DNA from: Streptococcus suis
Lineage (GTDB): Bacteria; Bacillota; Bacilli; Lactobacillales; Streptococcaceae
Assembly: GCA_002831545.1 (NCBI GenBank)
Contig: CP025095.1
Coordinates: 1,426,001-1,490,000 of the forward strand
Length of the DNA stretch: 64,000 bases
Direction: 5' to 3'
In this document: piece by piece, positions 27,773 to 37,335 of the stretch
Layout of the letters: the number at the start of each line of letters is the position of its first letter
Numbering within the stretch: the first letter of the stretch is position 1
Notes under the pieces: generated by a model
Told to the model about the DNA's origin: nothing
The model's database searches: none
Seen by the model: only the letters and a program-made list of their open reading frames with translations
Program-made: the position numbers and the translations under genes

Positions 27773-28679
27773 TCTCATCCTTCTTCTTATCAAAATATGC
27801 CTGCATGGTTTCAATAAAGTCTTTGGCACAAGAACTAAGTTCATCATTAGCTCGTTTAACGTAGACCATGCGATTGTCTACCTTTCCTTTGAGAGGAATT
27901 ACGGTAATGCCATTGACACTCTCGTCATCAAGATAGCCCGAACCAGTTGCATAGGCATCCGTACGCTCCAAAATTCCATTCAAAGTAGCACGGTCTGTCA
28001 CATCAAACACAACCGAGGAATCCGACGTATCAATCAAGTTCTCGGAATAATAAAGATAAGCCTCTTTTTCTTGAGTGAACCGTACGGTAGGTAGACCTAC
28101 CAAATCTGCTGGCTCAATCTCAGCTTTCTTTGTCAAAGGATGATCTTCACGAAGGTAGATATGAGTCTGAAATGCAGACAAATCTACAGCTTGCAAGTGA
28201 AGTTTATCCAATTTCTGCATGATTCCTTTTGTATTTCTCTCGTTCAAATAAATAATACCAAGCTCGCTATAACCTTGAGCAACCTCATCTAAAATCTGTA
28301 CTGTAGTCGATTCAAAAATGCGAAAATGAGGGTACTGCGGGTGGCTACGAGAGAACTCCGTAATCAGCGGGGGAAGAAAATCATAATGCTGACTTGAAAT
28401 TGAGAAAGTCTTCTCACCTTCCTCAGGTTGCAAATAGAGATGCTCAAACTGATCAAATCCCTTAACTAAAGCCTGAGCTTTCTCATAGAATTCCATCCCT
28501 TTTTGTGTCAAAAAAGTCCCTGAACTAGTTCGGCTAAAAATTTGAAAACCTAACTCTTTTTCCAAATCACGAATGGAAATGGACAAACTAGGCTGGGAAA
28601 CGTACATTTTCTCTGCTGCTTCCCGAAAAGTACCACTATTGGCAATGGCTACAACGTAGCGTAATTGTTGAATATTCAT
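27765..28679 (-). CDS. LysR-family transcriptional regulator
   Basis: This 304-residue protein has an N-terminal winged helix-turn-helix (residues 1-60, GTFREAAEKMYVSQPSLSISIRDLE) and a substrate-binding effector domain. Its place upstream of lspA and an RluD-type gene is conserved in streptococci. The effector and targets are unknown from sequence. An extended -10 (TTTGATATAAT, hexamer 28709-28714) lies about 30 bases upstream. Confidence 0.92.
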   Translation of the reverse strand: MNIQQLRYVVAIANSGTFREAAEKMYVSQPSLSISIRDLEKELGFQIFSRTSSGTFLTQKGMEFYEKAQALVKGFDQFEHLYLQPEEGEKTFSISSQHYDFLPPLITEFSRSHPQYPHFRIFESTTVQILDEVAQGYSELGIIYLNERNTKGIMQKLDKLHLQAVDLSAFQTHIYLREDHPLTKKAEIEPADLVGLPTVRFTQEKEAYLYYSENLIDTSDSSVVFDVTDRATLNGILERTDAYATGSGYLDDESVNGITVIPLKGKVDNRMVYVKRANDELSSCAKDFIETMQAYFDKKKDENA

Positions 28680-28716
28680 ACCTGATACCTCTTAAAACTG
28701 CTTCTACCATTATATC

Positions 28717-28746
28717 AAAAAAAGCAAGAATTTGCTGAACTCTTGC
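28717..28746 (-). terminator. Terminator upstream of the LysR promoter
   Basis: On the minus strand gcaaga/tcttgc with an 11-base loop is followed by T7. The T-run runs directly into the LysR -10 region. Confidence 0.75.
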
Positions 28747-28750
28747 GTTT

Positions 28751-28929
28751 TCACAAATAGACTATTCTTCTCTTATATAACTTCCAGGTTCCCAATTTCT
28801 CTTCTTCAACTGCAATTTGAAAGGCTTTGGAATTTCTGTTCGCCAAATCATCGATGACTAATTTTACTAAGGTGGAACCCATACCGCTTCCTCTGAACAT
28901 TTCATCTACTACTGAACGTAGAACTTATA
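28751..28929 (-). pseudogene. C-terminal remnant of a GNAT acetyltransferase
   Basis: The minus-strand frame reads RSVVDEMFRGSGMGSTLVK, the acetyl-CoA-binding motif of GNAT enzymes, and continues about 35 residues to a stop at 28751-28753. No start or N-terminal half is present upstream. It is a truncated relic between rpmA and the LysR gene. Confidence 0.7.
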
Positions 28930-29035
28930 GGCAGCGTAACAGTGCAGATGGCAAAATATTTTTATCCTATAGAGAAGATATTGCCGTCTTGAATCACTTC
29001 TATCGTACACTTTTAAAAATTGCAAAATCAAATTA

Positions 29036-29070
29036 CAAAAAAGACTCTCCGAAAACAACTCGGAAAGCCT
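29036..29070 (-). terminator. Terminator after rpmA
   Basis: On the minus strand ggctttccga/tcggagagtc (two wobble pairs) is followed by T6, about 22 bases after the rpmA stop. Confidence 0.8.
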
Positions 29071-29091
29071 ATTGTTAAGCCATTTTCAGAC

Positions 29092-29385
29092 TTATTTTGC
29101 GATTGGGTAAACAGATACTTGTTTCTTATCGCGACCTTTACGTTCGAAGCGTACAACGCCTTCTACTTTAGCGTAAAGAGTGTCATCTCCACCACGACCT
29201 ACGTTAGCTCCTGGGTAGATTTTTGTACCACGTTGGCGGTAAAGGATTGAACCACCTGATACAGTTTGGCCGTCAGCAGCTTTCGCACCAAGGCGTTTCG
29301 CTTGTGAGTCACGACCGTTTGACGTTGAACCTCCACCTTTTTTGTGGGCCATAAATTGCAAGTTAGCAAGATTCAAGTTTAACAT
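29092..29385 (-). CDS. rpmA: 50S ribosomal protein L27 with N-terminal extension
   Basis: This 97-residue protein contains the family core [19 protein letters not shown] from residue 13. Firmicute L27 carries a short N-terminal extension that the protease Prp removes before a conserved Ala; here it is [12 protein letters not shown]. The residue before Ala13 is Met, where Phe is usual. The start at 29385 follows ggagg closely, whereas the internal ATG (29352) has no ribosome site. Prp is not encoded between rplU and rpmA, where it normally lies. Confidence 0.96.
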   Translation of the reverse strand: MLNLNLANLQFMAHKKGGGSTSNGRDSQAKRLGAKAADGQTVSGGSILYRQRGTKIYPGANVGRGGDDTLYAKVEGVVRFERKGRDKKQVSVYPIAK

Positions 29386-29431
29386 ATGTTATTCCTCCGA
29401 ATTTCTGTAATGATTGCTTCAAGCTACGCGA

Positions 29432-29746
29432 TTAAGCGTTGATAGCGTTGATAACAACTTTTGTGTAAGGTTGACGGTGACCTTGTTTACGGTGGCTACC
29501 TTTTTTAGGTTTGTACTTGAAGGTAACAACTTTTTTCTGTTTACCTTGTTTTTCAACAGTACCAACAACAGTAGCGCCTGCTACGAGTGGAGTACCCACA
29601 ACAGTTTTCTCACCACCAACAAGAACTACTTCTTCGAAAGTAACTTCTTGACCTGCTTCAACGTTCAATTTTTCAACGTAGATAGCTTGACCGACTTCAA
29701 CTTTAACTTGTTTGCCGCCAGTTTTAATGATTGCGTATGTGCTCAT
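29432..29746 (-). CDS. rplU: 50S ribosomal protein L21
   Basis: This 104-residue protein begins [19 protein letters not shown] and ends with the basic [16 protein letters not shown] segment typical of L21. The start at ATG 29746 is fixed by a perfect aggaggtg. Only 46 bp separate its stop from rpmA. Confidence 0.97.
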   Translation of the reverse strand: MSTYAIIKTGGKQVKVEVGQAIYVEKLNVEAGQEVTFEEVVLVGGEKTVVGTPLVAGATVVGTVEKQGKQKKVVTFKYKPKKGSHRKQGHRQPYTKVVINAINA

Positions 29747-29890
29747 TATGCACCTCCTATGATTTTTGGGCCTTGCCCGAATTTGATGTGAAGACTCGCC
29801 TAGTACCGTGGGACGAACCACTTACTCTACTCTCAACGAAAGAACGGCATTCGTGCGGTTGCACAGGATGTGTGCATAGTCAACACTCCT
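29747..29890 (-). promoter_or_regulatory. L21 operon leader (candidate ribosomal-protein leader)
   Basis: A transcribed leader of about 135 bases separates the promoter from rplU. It holds local inverted repeats such as gggc-aag-gccc. Bacilli have a described L21 leader in this position. I infer a similar autoregulatory element but could not fold it. Confidence 0.4.
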
Positions 29891-29928
29891 ATTATAACAA
29901 AAACACCTGCAAATGCAAGTGTTTTGTA
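29891..29928 (-). terminator. brnQ terminator overlapping the rplU promoter
   Basis: On the minus strand acacttgca-tt-tgcaggtgt followed by T5 ends brnQ. The same bases supply TTGCAT (29913-29918), 16 bases, TATAAT (29891-29896) for rplU. The -35 therefore lies inside the terminator stem. Confidence 0.7.
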
Positions 29929-29936
29929 TCATTTTC

Positions 29937-31262
29937 TTACATTTCAAAAACTTCGCTCTCCTGCTTGTTTGGTAAGAACAGAGAGAGAACAATTCCGACA
30001 AGAGCCGGTAGTAACCATGCTAATGATTGTCCAGCCAATGGCAGAGCTGAAATGATTTTTGAAACAGCAGTCCAGTTGAATTGTCCTGCTAACACTTCTA
30101 CCAATGACAAAGCTGTCACTACTCCCACAGTTAATTGCATACCATAAGTGGAAAGCGGTACAAATTTGTTAACAATGGTAATCAAGACAATACAGATAGT
30201 GATTGGATAGAGAACCAAAAGAACTGGAACTGAGAAGGTGATGATATTGTTCAAACCAAGGTTGGCAATACCAAAGCCAATCAAAGTAAAGATAGTCGCA
30301 TATACTTTGTAGCTAAAACGTGGGAAACGCTCAGCGAAAAATTCACCTGAAGAAACAATCAAGCCAGCCGTTGTCGTAAAGCAAGTAACGATAACCATGG
30401 CAGCTAAGAAAATTTGTGCACCTGGTCCAAAAATAGCCTGTGTTGCTTGCGAAAGAATATAAACACCCTTATTGGTATCAGAAGCCAAAACATCAGCAGG
30501 TACTGGGAAATGATTTCCAAGGAAGGCCAAACCGACATATAGAGCTGAGAAAGCTAAAGCTACAACAAAACCAACAGACCAGATAGTTGAAACATATTCT
30601 TTCTTGCTGGAGAAACCAAGTTGTTTCAAGGTATTGACAGCTACCACACTAAAAGCAACCGCCGCAAGAGCATCAAGGGTATTGTATCCCTCGATAAATC
30701 CTGTTCCAAATGCTTGTCCTGCTGAGTAAGCTTCCGAAGCTGGTAACGGACTTGTTGATCCGTACTTAACAATACCAAGCACAACCAAAATCACAATCAA
30801 AATAGCGAATACTGGTGTCAAAATACGACCAATACTGTTCAAGATTTGTGACGGATTAAGGGCGATTAGGTAGGCTGCCACAAAGTAAAGAGCTGTAAAA
30901 CCAAACAACCATAGACTTAGATTCATATCGCCTAACAATGGCGCAATACCAATTTCGAAGGACGTTGTAGCCGTACGCGGAATGGCAAAGAAAGGACCAA
31001 TCGCCAAATACAAGGCAACAAGATAGACCGTTGCAAAGGCCGGTGAAATCTTTCGAGAAATCTCATGCACATAACCTTTGGGGTTCAATGTTCCGACAAT
31101 CAGGGCAATGACAGCAATACCAACACCCGATACGACAAATCCTAAAATAGCTGGCCAGAAATTCTCACCTGACAAGACCCCCAAAGCTGGTGGGAAAATC
31201 AAGTTTCCTGCACCAAAAAACATACCGAACAGAAGTAATCCTGTTAGGGCTCCTTTTTTCAT
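29937..31262 (-). CDS. brnQ: Branched-chain amino acid:cation symporter
   Basis: This 441-residue protein has about 12 hydrophobic helices and starts with the LIVCS signature LLFGMFFGAGNLIFPP. It imports leucine, isoleucine and valine with Na+ or H+. An extended -10 (TGATATAAT, hexamer 31293-31298) and aaaggag precede it. It is a single gene. Confidence 0.95.
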   Translation of the reverse strand: MKKGALTGLLLFGMFFGAGNLIFPPALGVLSGENFWPAILGFVVSGVGIAVIALIVGTLNPKGYVHEISRKISPAFATVYLVALYLAIGPFFAIPRTATTSFEIGIAPLLGDMNLSLWLFGFTALYFVAAYLIALNPSQILNSIGRILTPVFAILIVILVVLGIVKYGSTSPLPASEAYSAGQAFGTGFIEGYNTLDALAAVAFSVVAVNTLKQLGFSSKKEYVSTIWSVGFVVALAFSALYVGLAFLGNHFPVPADVLASDTNKGVYILSQATQAIFGPGAQIFLAAMVIVTCFTTTAGLIVSSGEFFAERFPRFSYKVYATIFTLIGFGIANLGLNNIITFSVPVLLVLYPITICIVLITIVNKFVPLSTYGMQLTVGVVTALSLVEVLAGQFNWTAVSKIISALPLAGQSLAWLLPALVGIVLSLFLPNKQESEVFEM

Positions 31263-31332
31263 AAAAACTCCTTTGTTTTTTTCTGAAGTCTTATTATATC
31301 ATACAAATTCAATTTTTCCGAACGATTCGAAT

Positions 31333-31358
31333 TAAAAAATCCAGCAATAACTGGATTT
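31333..31358 (-). terminator. Terminator after thiI
   Basis: On the minus strand aaatccag/ctggattt with a 6-base loop is followed by T-rich sequence, about 25 bases after the thiI stop. Confidence 0.8.
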
Positions 31359-31383
31359 AAATGTATATCAAAACAATTGAATT

Positions 31384-32601
31384 CTACAGTAAGTCTTCAA
31401 TCAAACTATCCACTTCGTCTTTCACTTCCTCTTTCGGTGTGATTTCAGTTACGATAATCCCTGCCACAGCTCGTTCCACCAAGCCTTCAACATCCATACG
31501 GGCTTCGTACTGCTCGACATTTTTGATTTTAGGATTAGTTTTTGGACGGTCAGGGGCAAAGATGGTACAGCAATCCTCAAATGGCTGAATGGAAATATCA
31601 AAGGTATCAATTTCTTGAGCAATATCAATGATTTCCAACTTGTCCATAGTGACGACTGGACGGATAACAGGTGTATTTGTCACCGCATTGATAGCCTGCA
31701 TGGATTCCAAGGTCTGACTTGCCACTTGTCCTAGACTTTCACCATTGATAATAACCATGGCACCACGCTCTTCCCGTACTCGGTCTGTAATTCGCATCAT
31801 GAAGCGACGTGTCAAGGTCATCAAATAAGCTTCAGGTGCCTTTTCCTTAATTTCTTCCTGAATTTCTGTAAACGGCACTTCGATAAAGGTGATATTACCA
31901 CCAAAGGCTGTCAATTTACGGGTCAAATCATGGGCTTTTTTAAGTGCACCTGGGCTAGTATAAGGAGGACTTGCAAAATGCAGGGCTTCGATTTCAACCC
32001 CCCGTTTAAGTGCCAAATAGCCCGCAACTGGCGAATCAATACCACCTGATAGCATCAGCGTTCCTTTTCCAGATGTTCCAACTGGCAGACCGCCTGCCCC
32101 CTTGATTTCTTCATGGGAAATATAAGCTGCATCAGGACGGATTTCCACTCGCAAGGTAATATCTGGTGACTTCATCTGTACCTGTACATTTGGAATAGCT
32201 GTAAAAACCGCATCTCCAAGGACTTGGTTAAGGTCACGACTATCCAATTCAAAATTGTGGTCACTACGACGTGCTGCAATCTTGAAGGTCATCCCTTCCT
32301 TGTAAATGGACTGCATTATTTCCACAACTGCTTCTTTCAAAGCTGGAACAGACTTTTCAATCTTATAAGATGGTGCGAAATTTTGGATTCCAAAAATCTT
32401 CTTCAATGAAGCTGAAACTTCCTGATAATCCGCCCCATTCAAATAGACATGACCACGGTCACGGTCAAAATAAACGGTCACTTCTGGGTAAACAGAAAGG
32501 ACATGCTTGATATTATTGCGGAGTTTGTTGACAAACCGCATCTTGTTTTTCCCTTTGGTTGACAATTCGCCATAGCGAATCATAATTTCTGAATAGTTCA
32601 T
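31384..32601 (-). CDS. thiI: tRNA 4-thiouridine sulfurtransferase
   Basis: This 405-residue enzyme makes s4U8 in tRNA and can supply sulfur for thiamine. It has an N-terminal ferredoxin-like/THUMP domain and a PP-loop ATP site ([17 protein letters not shown], about residue 185). It lacks the C-terminal rhodanese domain of E. coli ThiI, as is usual in Firmicutes. It starts one base after the cysteine desulfurase stop, its sulfur donor. Confidence 0.96.
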   Translation of the reverse strand: MNYSEIMIRYGELSTKGKNKMRFVNKLRNNIKHVLSVYPEVTVYFDRDRGHVYLNGADYQEVSASLKKIFGIQNFAPSYKIEKSVPALKEAVVEIMQSIYKEGMTFKIAARRSDHNFELDSRDLNQVLGDAVFTAIPNVQVQMKSPDITLRVEIRPDAAYISHEEIKGAGGLPVGTSGKGTLMLSGGIDSPVAGYLALKRGVEIEALHFASPPYTSPGALKKAHDLTRKLTAFGGNITFIEVPFTEIQEEIKEKAPEAYLMTLTRRFMMRITDRVREERGAMVIINGESLGQVASQTLESMQAINAVTNTPVIRPVVTMDKLEIIDIAQEIDTFDISIQPFEDCCTIFAPDRPKTNPKIKNVEQYEARMDVEGLVERAVAGIIVTEITPKEEVKDEVDSLIEDLL

Positions 32602-32602
32602 A

Positions 32603-33745
32603 CTACCTTACTTTCTGTGTGTTTTGATAAATTTGTTTGAAAATCGTGAGGAATTGCTCGATTTGTCCCATATCATTATCATCATCCAAGCTGATACGGA
32701 CGGCAGTTTGAGCCAACTTCTGCGGAACACCCATAGCAATCAGTGTTCCAGCTGGTTTTCCAGCCTTGGACGAGCAGGCTGAGGTGGTCGAAATATAAAT
32801 CTGGTGGTCTTCAAAGGCATGGACAATGACCTCGCCACGGATATTTTTAATCCCGAAAGTCACAATGCTTGGCACAAAGTCCTCTAGCCCAGAAAAAACT
32901 GTCACATCGTCGTATTTGCCCAATTCATCCACAAGGATCTGCTTCATGGCTACCAGTCGCTTCTGGCTATCTGCTGCCTTATCCAAGGTCAAGCGGAGCG
33001 CCTTAGCTGTAGCGGCGATACCAGCCACATTTTCCGTTGTTGAGCGTTTGTCGCTTTCCTGTCCTCCTCCTGTCAATAGCGGAGCGATTTTCTTGCCTGC
33101 TTTTACATAGACGAAGCCTACTCCTCTGACAGAGTGGAATTTGTGACCTGAAAAACTAGCAAAATCAACTCGGTCTGTTAGATACCGTTCCGTTGGCACC
33201 TTGCCGATTGCCTGTACCGCATCCACATGGAAGGAGATGGTCGGTTTATCAGCTAAGAGCTGGGAGATTTCCTGAATGGGCTGAATAGCACCAATTTCAT
33301 TATTAACAGCCATGATAGAAACCAGTGTGGTATCTGGACGAATCAAGCTTTCTAAGGCTGAAACATCCACAAAACCTTGGGCATTGACCGGGGCCAAATC
33401 CACCTCAAAACCTTGCGTTTTGAGCCAAAGTGCAGACTCTTTTACCGCTGGATGCTCAATAGCTGACACAATGATGTGCTTGCCCAGATGTGCTTTCTCA
33501 AATGCCACTCCCTTGATGACCCAGTTGTCACCTTCCGTACCACCTGAGGTGAAAAAGATTTCCTTGCTATCCTTGCCTAGCAATTCTGCAATTTGCTTGC
33601 GAGATGCTTCCAAAATACGGGTTGCTTGACTGCCGAGACTATGAAGGCTAGAGGGATTTCCCCAGATTTTTTTCGCCACTTCCGTATAGGTCTTGAGAAC
33701 TTCTGGATAGACCTGTGTCGTTGCCGCATTATCAAAATAGATCAT
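32603..33745 (-). CDS. Cysteine desulfurase paired with ThiI
   Basis: This 380-residue PLP enzyme (NifS/IscS type) takes sulfur from cysteine as a persulfide. The PLP lysine is in [15 protein letters not shown] and the catalytic cysteine in [11 protein letters not shown]. The adjacent thiI suggests it is the dedicated donor for tRNA thiolation. A TTGCCG/TAAAAT promoter and aaaggga precede the start. Confidence 0.94.
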   Translation of the reverse strand: MIYFDNAATTQVYPEVLKTYTEVAKKIWGNPSSLHSLGSQATRILEASRKQIAELLGKDSKEIFFTSGGTEGDNWVIKGVAFEKAHLGKHIIVSAIEHPAVKESALWLKTQGFEVDLAPVNAQGFVDVSALESLIRPDTTLVSIMAVNNEIGAIQPIQEISQLLADKPTISFHVDAVQAIGKVPTERYLTDRVDFASFSGHKFHSVRGVGFVYVKAGKKIAPLLTGGGQESDKRSTTENVAGIAATAKALRLTLDKAADSQKRLVAMKQILVDELGKYDDVTVFSGLEDFVPSIVTFGIKNIRGEVIVHAFEDHQIYISTTSACSSKAGKPAGTLIAMGVPQKLAQTAVRISLDDDNDMGQIEQFLTIFKQIYQNTQKVR

Positions 33746-33857
33746 TTTTTATATCCCTTTTATTGCAATAGTCCTATTTTATCATGTTTTCATGCCTTTC
33801 GGCAATCTTTAAGATAGTTTTAAACTTCCTATCTTAAACTAAAGGTGGAGGTACATC

Positions 33858-34271
33858 ATGAATACACGTAAGAATACAAATAAAAAACCGGCTGGTTTAA
33901 CTAATTTTCAAAAATATTTAACCTTTATCGGGTCTATTTTAGGGATTATCACTGCCTGCATCACTATCTACACCTTTACAGCAAAACCTGCAACATCCTC
34001 AACATCTCCAAGTACTACCATTTCATCATCCAGCGCCACTAGCCCCAGCCAATCATCAAGTGACAATCCGTTAACAGAAGTACAAGATTCAACAAGTTCA
34101 AGCTCCGAAACAACATCCTCAACCCAAACCGAGACCAGCTCTTCAGTAGAGTCTACTGCCTCTTCCTCGTCTACAGAAACGTCTGCTACCCAAGCTTCGG
34201 AGACAAGGACAGAAACCAGTACTGATACAGAGGTAACTAGTGGGGCATCCGAAACGACTTCTAATCAATAG
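33858..34271 (+). CDS. Small membrane-anchored Ser/Thr-rich protein (DUF6556-like)
   Basis: This 137-residue protein has a basic N-terminus, one transmembrane helix (about residues 19-42, LTFIGSILGIITACITIYTF) and a 90-residue Ser/Thr/Glu-rich tail with no fold. The tail is probably extracellular and may be glycosylated or act as a spacer. I recall such proteins as DUF6556 in streptococci. The function is unknown. A perfect ggagg lies eight bases upstream of the ATG. Confidence 0.7.
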   Translation: MNTRKNTNKKPAGLTNFQKYLTFIGSILGIITACITIYTFTAKPATSSTSPSTTISSSSATSPSQSSSDNPLTEVQDSTSSSSETTSSTQTETSSSVESTASSSSTETSATQASETRTETSTDTEVTSGASETTSNQ

Positions 34272-34282
34272 CACAAAAATAT

Positions 34283-34311
34283 TTGTTTTACTTTCTTGGA
34301 TTTGATATACT
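34283..34311 (+). promoter_or_regulatory. Promoter of the small membrane protein gene
   Basis: TTGTTT (34283-34288), 17 bases, then an extended -10 TGATATACT (hexamer 34306-34311). Transcription should begin about 34318, directly at an aggaggagg ribosome site. Confidence 0.65.
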
Positions 34312-34330
34312 AATTTCAGGAGGAGGCAAT

Positions 34331-34714
34331 CTGAAATACATCATTCTTAAAACGCCGATTTTCGTTTGGCTACTGATTTTTGCACTTATACAAGTCTTCG
34401 CCTTATCGTCATTTTTACCAGAACCATTTGATACTCGTTCATTGCTCCCCATGGGAGTATTGACCGGTTGTTCAATCAGGGTTTCCAGTGAAGTTAAAGA
34501 CCAGGATGGTCAGTATGCTCCATTTAAGTGCTTATGGTGGATAATACTAGGATGGACTGTAATCGGTATTCTATTTGGTATCACTATAAAAGCACCACTA
34601 GAATTGCACATTGCCTTGATTGTACATGCAATCGCAGGAGGAATAGGCTACCGCCTTATTGAACGTTATGCAGTTTATCGCTATCATTATTTACAAACTA
34701 AAAAGAAAGGCTAA
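34331..34714 (+). CDS. Uncharacterised small membrane protein, probable CTG start
   Basis: This 127-residue protein has about four hydrophobic helices (for example TPIFVWLLIFALIQVFALSSF and LWWIILGWTVIGILFGITI) and a basic C-terminal tail. The start is inferred. A perfect aggaggagg (34318-34326) is followed by CTG at 34331, and the predicted transcription start lies at the ribosome site. A TTG start at 34283 would be upstream of the transcript, and the next in-frame ATG would lose the first helix. I do not recognise the family. Confidence 0.6.
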   Translation: MKYIILKTPIFVWLLIFALIQVFALSSFLPEPFDTRSLLPMGVLTGCSIRVSSEVKDQDGQYAPFKCLWWIILGWTVIGILFGITIKAPLELHIALIVHAIAGGIGYRLIERYAVYRYHYLQTKKKG

Positions 34715-34732
34715 CCCTTTCTTTTTTGATTG

Positions 34733-35761
34733 CTATAATATATTTATCAATTCATCAATATCCGCTTGACTAGTTGACCAGCTGGTCGCAAAGCGGATGA
34801 TACTGTGGCTATCGTCGTATTTCTCCCAGAAGCCATAGGCAATTCCAACTTCTGTCAATCTAGTCAATTCTTCATTCTTAACAATAACAAATTGCTGATT
34901 GGTCGGTGATTTGAGATAGAATTGAAAACCTTTCTCTTCCAGAATATGGGTCAGTTGCTCTGCCATTGCGATAGCATGACGCCCCACTTCAAGATACAAG
35001 TCATCAGTAAATAAGCAATCAAACTGGACACCTGTCACTCTTCCTTTCGCCAACAAGGCACCATGGTGTTTGACAACCGATACGAAATTCTTAGGCTGGT
35101 TGTTCTTTGTAAATACCAAAGCTTCCCCCATCAAGGCACCGAGTTTTGTACCACCAATGTAGAAAACATCTGTCAGCTCTGCAATTGTCTTCAAATCAAG
35201 ATCCGTTTCACGAGCAGCAAGCCCATAACCCAAGCGAGCACCGTCTAAAAAGAGCGGAATATTATGCTGTTGGCAAACTTTGGACAAATCTTCTAGCTCT
35301 GACTTGCTATAAAGTGTACCATATTCAGTCGGGTGGGAAATATAAACCATTCCTGGATGAACCATGTGAGCATGATTAGCATCTGCGTAGAAATCGGAAA
35401 TATAGTTCTCAACTTCACTTGCGGCAAGTTTGCCATCCGTATGCGGTAAGACCAACACCTTATGGCCTGTAAATTCAATTGCCCCCGCTTCATGAACTGC
35501 AATATGACCAGTATCCGCTGCAATGACTCCTTCATAGGAAGCCAGCATGGAATTGATGGCAATCTGATTGGTCTGAGTACCGCCAGCCAGAAAAGTGATT
35601 TGAGCTTGAGGACAAGCGATCGCCTGACGAATTTTCTCAATAGCTGACTGGGTATAGCGATCTGTTCCATAGCCAGATAACCCTTCTTGGTTGCTAGCAA
35701 CCAAAGCTTCAAGCAGGACTGGATGGGCACCTTTGTTATAGTCATTTTCAAAATGTAACAT
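34733..35761 (-). CDS. Low-specificity threonine aldolase / beta-eliminating lyase family
   Basis: This 342-residue PLP enzyme is of fold type I. It begins HFENDYNKGAHPVLLEAL and has the PLP-lysine region DVFYIGGTKLGALMGEA. It would cleave threonine to glycine and acetaldehyde, or act on a related beta-hydroxy amino acid. The start at ATG 35761 follows gaagg; a 27-codon upstream extension would run into the tRNA terminator. Confidence 0.9.
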   Translation of the reverse strand: MLHFENDYNKGAHPVLLEALVASNQEGLSGYGTDRYTQSAIEKIRQAIACPQAQITFLAGGTQTNQIAINSMLASYEGVIAADTGHIAVHEAGAIEFTGHKVLVLPHTDGKLAASEVENYISDFYADANHAHMVHPGMVYISHPTEYGTLYSKSELEDLSKVCQQHNIPLFLDGARLGYGLAARETDLDLKTIAELTDVFYIGGTKLGALMGEALVFTKNNQPKNFVSVVKHHGALLAKGRVTGVQFDCLFTDDLYLEVGRHAIAMAEQLTHILEEKGFQFYLKSPTNQQFVIVKNEELTRLTEVGIAYGFWEKYDDSHSIIRFATSWSTSQADIDELINIL

Positions 35762-35787
35762 CTCACAACCTTCGTAAAATATAAAAT

Positions 35788-35813
35788 AAAAAAGCCTGTA
35801 CACCAGGCTTTTT
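35788..35813. terminator. Terminator after tRNA-Arg
   Basis: aaaaaagcctg/caggcttttt with a 5-base loop gives A- and T-runs on both sides, so it can work in either direction. Confidence 0.85.
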
Positions 35814-35815
35814 AG

Positions 35816-35887
35816 TCCGTCCTGAGGGAATCGAACCCCCATCTCAAGAACCGGAATCTTACGTGATATCCATTACACTAAGGACGG
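35816..35887 (-). tRNA. tRNA-Arg (anticodon CCG)
   Basis: The minus strand gives acceptor ccgtcct/aggacgg with discriminator A, D-arm gtg/cac, anticodon loop ttccggt (CCG at 34-36) and T-loop ttcgatt. CCA is not encoded. It decodes CGG. Confidence 0.93.
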
Positions 35888-35892
35888 AAAGG

Positions 35893-35917
35893 AAAAACTT
35901 GCACTAGGCAAGTTTTT
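35893..35917. terminator. Terminator after rpsA
   Basis: aaaaacttgc/gcaagttttt perfect 10-bp stem with a 5-base loop, between rpsA and tRNA-Arg. Confidence 0.85.
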
Positions 35918-35924
35918 ATATGAA

Positions 35925-37130
35925 TTACAATTCAATGTCACCGAAAAGGTCAGCCATTGAGAATCCAGATTGAGTTTCTGGCAATTCGTAATCACGTTTT
36001 TCTTCACGTTTTTGACGACGTGGACGTGGAGCACGTTTTTCAGCTTTTTCTTCGCCTTCAGCAGCTGCTGGACGCTCTTCCAAAGCTTTGATAGAAAGTG
36101 ATACACGCTCATCAGCTGCGTTTACTTCAAGAACTTTAACAGTTACTTCTTGACCTACTGACAAAGCATCTTTAGGATTTTCAACACGTTTGTGTGAAAT
36201 TTGTGAAATGTGTACCAAACCATCGATACCTGGCAATACTTCAACGAAAGCACCGAAGTCAGTCAAGCGTTTTACTTTACCTTCGATGACATCACCAGCT
36301 GCCAATTTTTGCTCAACGCCATCCCATGGGCCAGGCTGTGTAGCTTTCAATGACAATGATACGCGACCTTCAACTTCGTCGATTGCAAGAACTTTAACTT
36401 CAACTTCTTCACCAACTGTTACAGCTGATTTAGGAGATACGTTACGCTCGTGTGACAATTCAGTCAAGTGTACCAAACCATCTACACCACCAAGGTCGAT
36501 GAAAGCACCGAAGCTTGTGATACGTGCAACTTTACCAGTCACAACTTCACCAACTGCCAATTTACCGAATACTTCAGCACGTGCAGCTGCAGCTTCTGCT
36601 TCAACAACGTCACGACGTGACAAGATGAAACGGTTCTCAGCAGGATCAACTTCTTTGATTTTAGCATCAAATTCTTGACCTACAAAACGCTCAGTGTTAC
36701 GAGTGAAACGGCTGTCGATCATTGAAGCTGGGATGAAACCACGAAGACCTTCAAATTCAACTGCAAGACCACCTTTAACGGCACGAGTTACTTTAACTGT
36801 AACAACTTCTTCTTCACGACCAACAAGCTTGTCCCATGCTTTACGTGCTTCCAAACGTTTTTTAGATACAAGATAAGTAACAGTGTCTGTATCTTTACCA
36901 ACAACTTGGCGAAGTACTAACAATTCAAGTGTTTCACCAACTTTTACAAGGTCGTTGATATCAGCATCACGGTCGTTAGTCAACTCACGAAGAGTCAATA
37001 CGCCTTCAACACCAGTACCTGAGATAGCTACGTTTGCTTGACCAGCATCAACTGTCAATACTTCTGCAGTTACCACATCGCCAGGTGTAACTTCGCTTAC
37101 ACTGTTCAACAAATCTTCAAATTCGTTCAT
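35925..37130 (-). CDS. rpsA: 30S ribosomal protein S1 (short Gram-positive form)
   Basis: This 401-residue RNA-binding protein contains four S1 domains. The third and fourth are the clearest, each with the [19 protein letters not shown] or [18 protein letters not shown] core. The tail ([19 protein letters not shown]) is charged and unstructured. It helps mRNA binding to the ribosome. Four rather than six S1 domains is usual for Firmicutes. Confidence 0.95.
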   Translation of the reverse strand: MNEFEDLLNSVSEVTPGDVVTAEVLTVDAGQANVAISGTGVEGVLTLRELTNDRDADINDLVKVGETLELLVLRQVVGKDTDTVTYLVSKKRLEARKAWDKLVGREEEVVTVKVTRAVKGGLAVEFEGLRGFIPASMIDSRFTRNTERFVGQEFDAKIKEVDPAENRFILSRRDVVEAEAAAARAEVFGKLAVGEVVTGKVARITSFGAFIDLGGVDGLVHLTELSHERNVSPKSAVTVGEEVEVKVLAIDEVEGRVSLSLKATQPGPWDGVEQKLAAGDVIEGKVKRLTDFGAFVEVLPGIDGLVHISQISHKRVENPKDALSVGQEVTVKVLEVNAADERVSLSIKALEERPAAAEGEEKAEKRAPRPRRQKREEKRDYELPETQSGFSMADLFGDIEL

Positions 37131-37253
37131 TATAAAAAAACCTCCGACAATCAGGTCTTTCGACCCAACATAAAATATATTTTATTTAAGGCACACGCAA
37201 GGACAACAACAATTAGACATCTTTGACGAACTAGATTATATCTAGTACCTTTA

Positions 37254-37325
37254 CTGGGGTAGCTGGATTCGAACCAACGCATGAGGGAGTCAAAGTCCCT
37301 TGCCTTACCGCTTGGCGATACCCCA
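37254..37325 (-). tRNA. tRNA-Gln (anticodon TTG)
   Basis: The minus strand gives acceptor tggggta/tacccca, discriminator G, anticodon stem gggac/ctccc-type with loop ctttgac (TTG at 34-36) and T-loop ttcgaat. Confidence 0.93.
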
Positions 37326-37335
37326 ATATACACCA

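Noticed and set aside
28827..29078. 83-codon plus-strand frame between LysR and rpmA
   Set aside because: It is antisense to the GNAT relic and the rpmA terminator, with no ribosome site.
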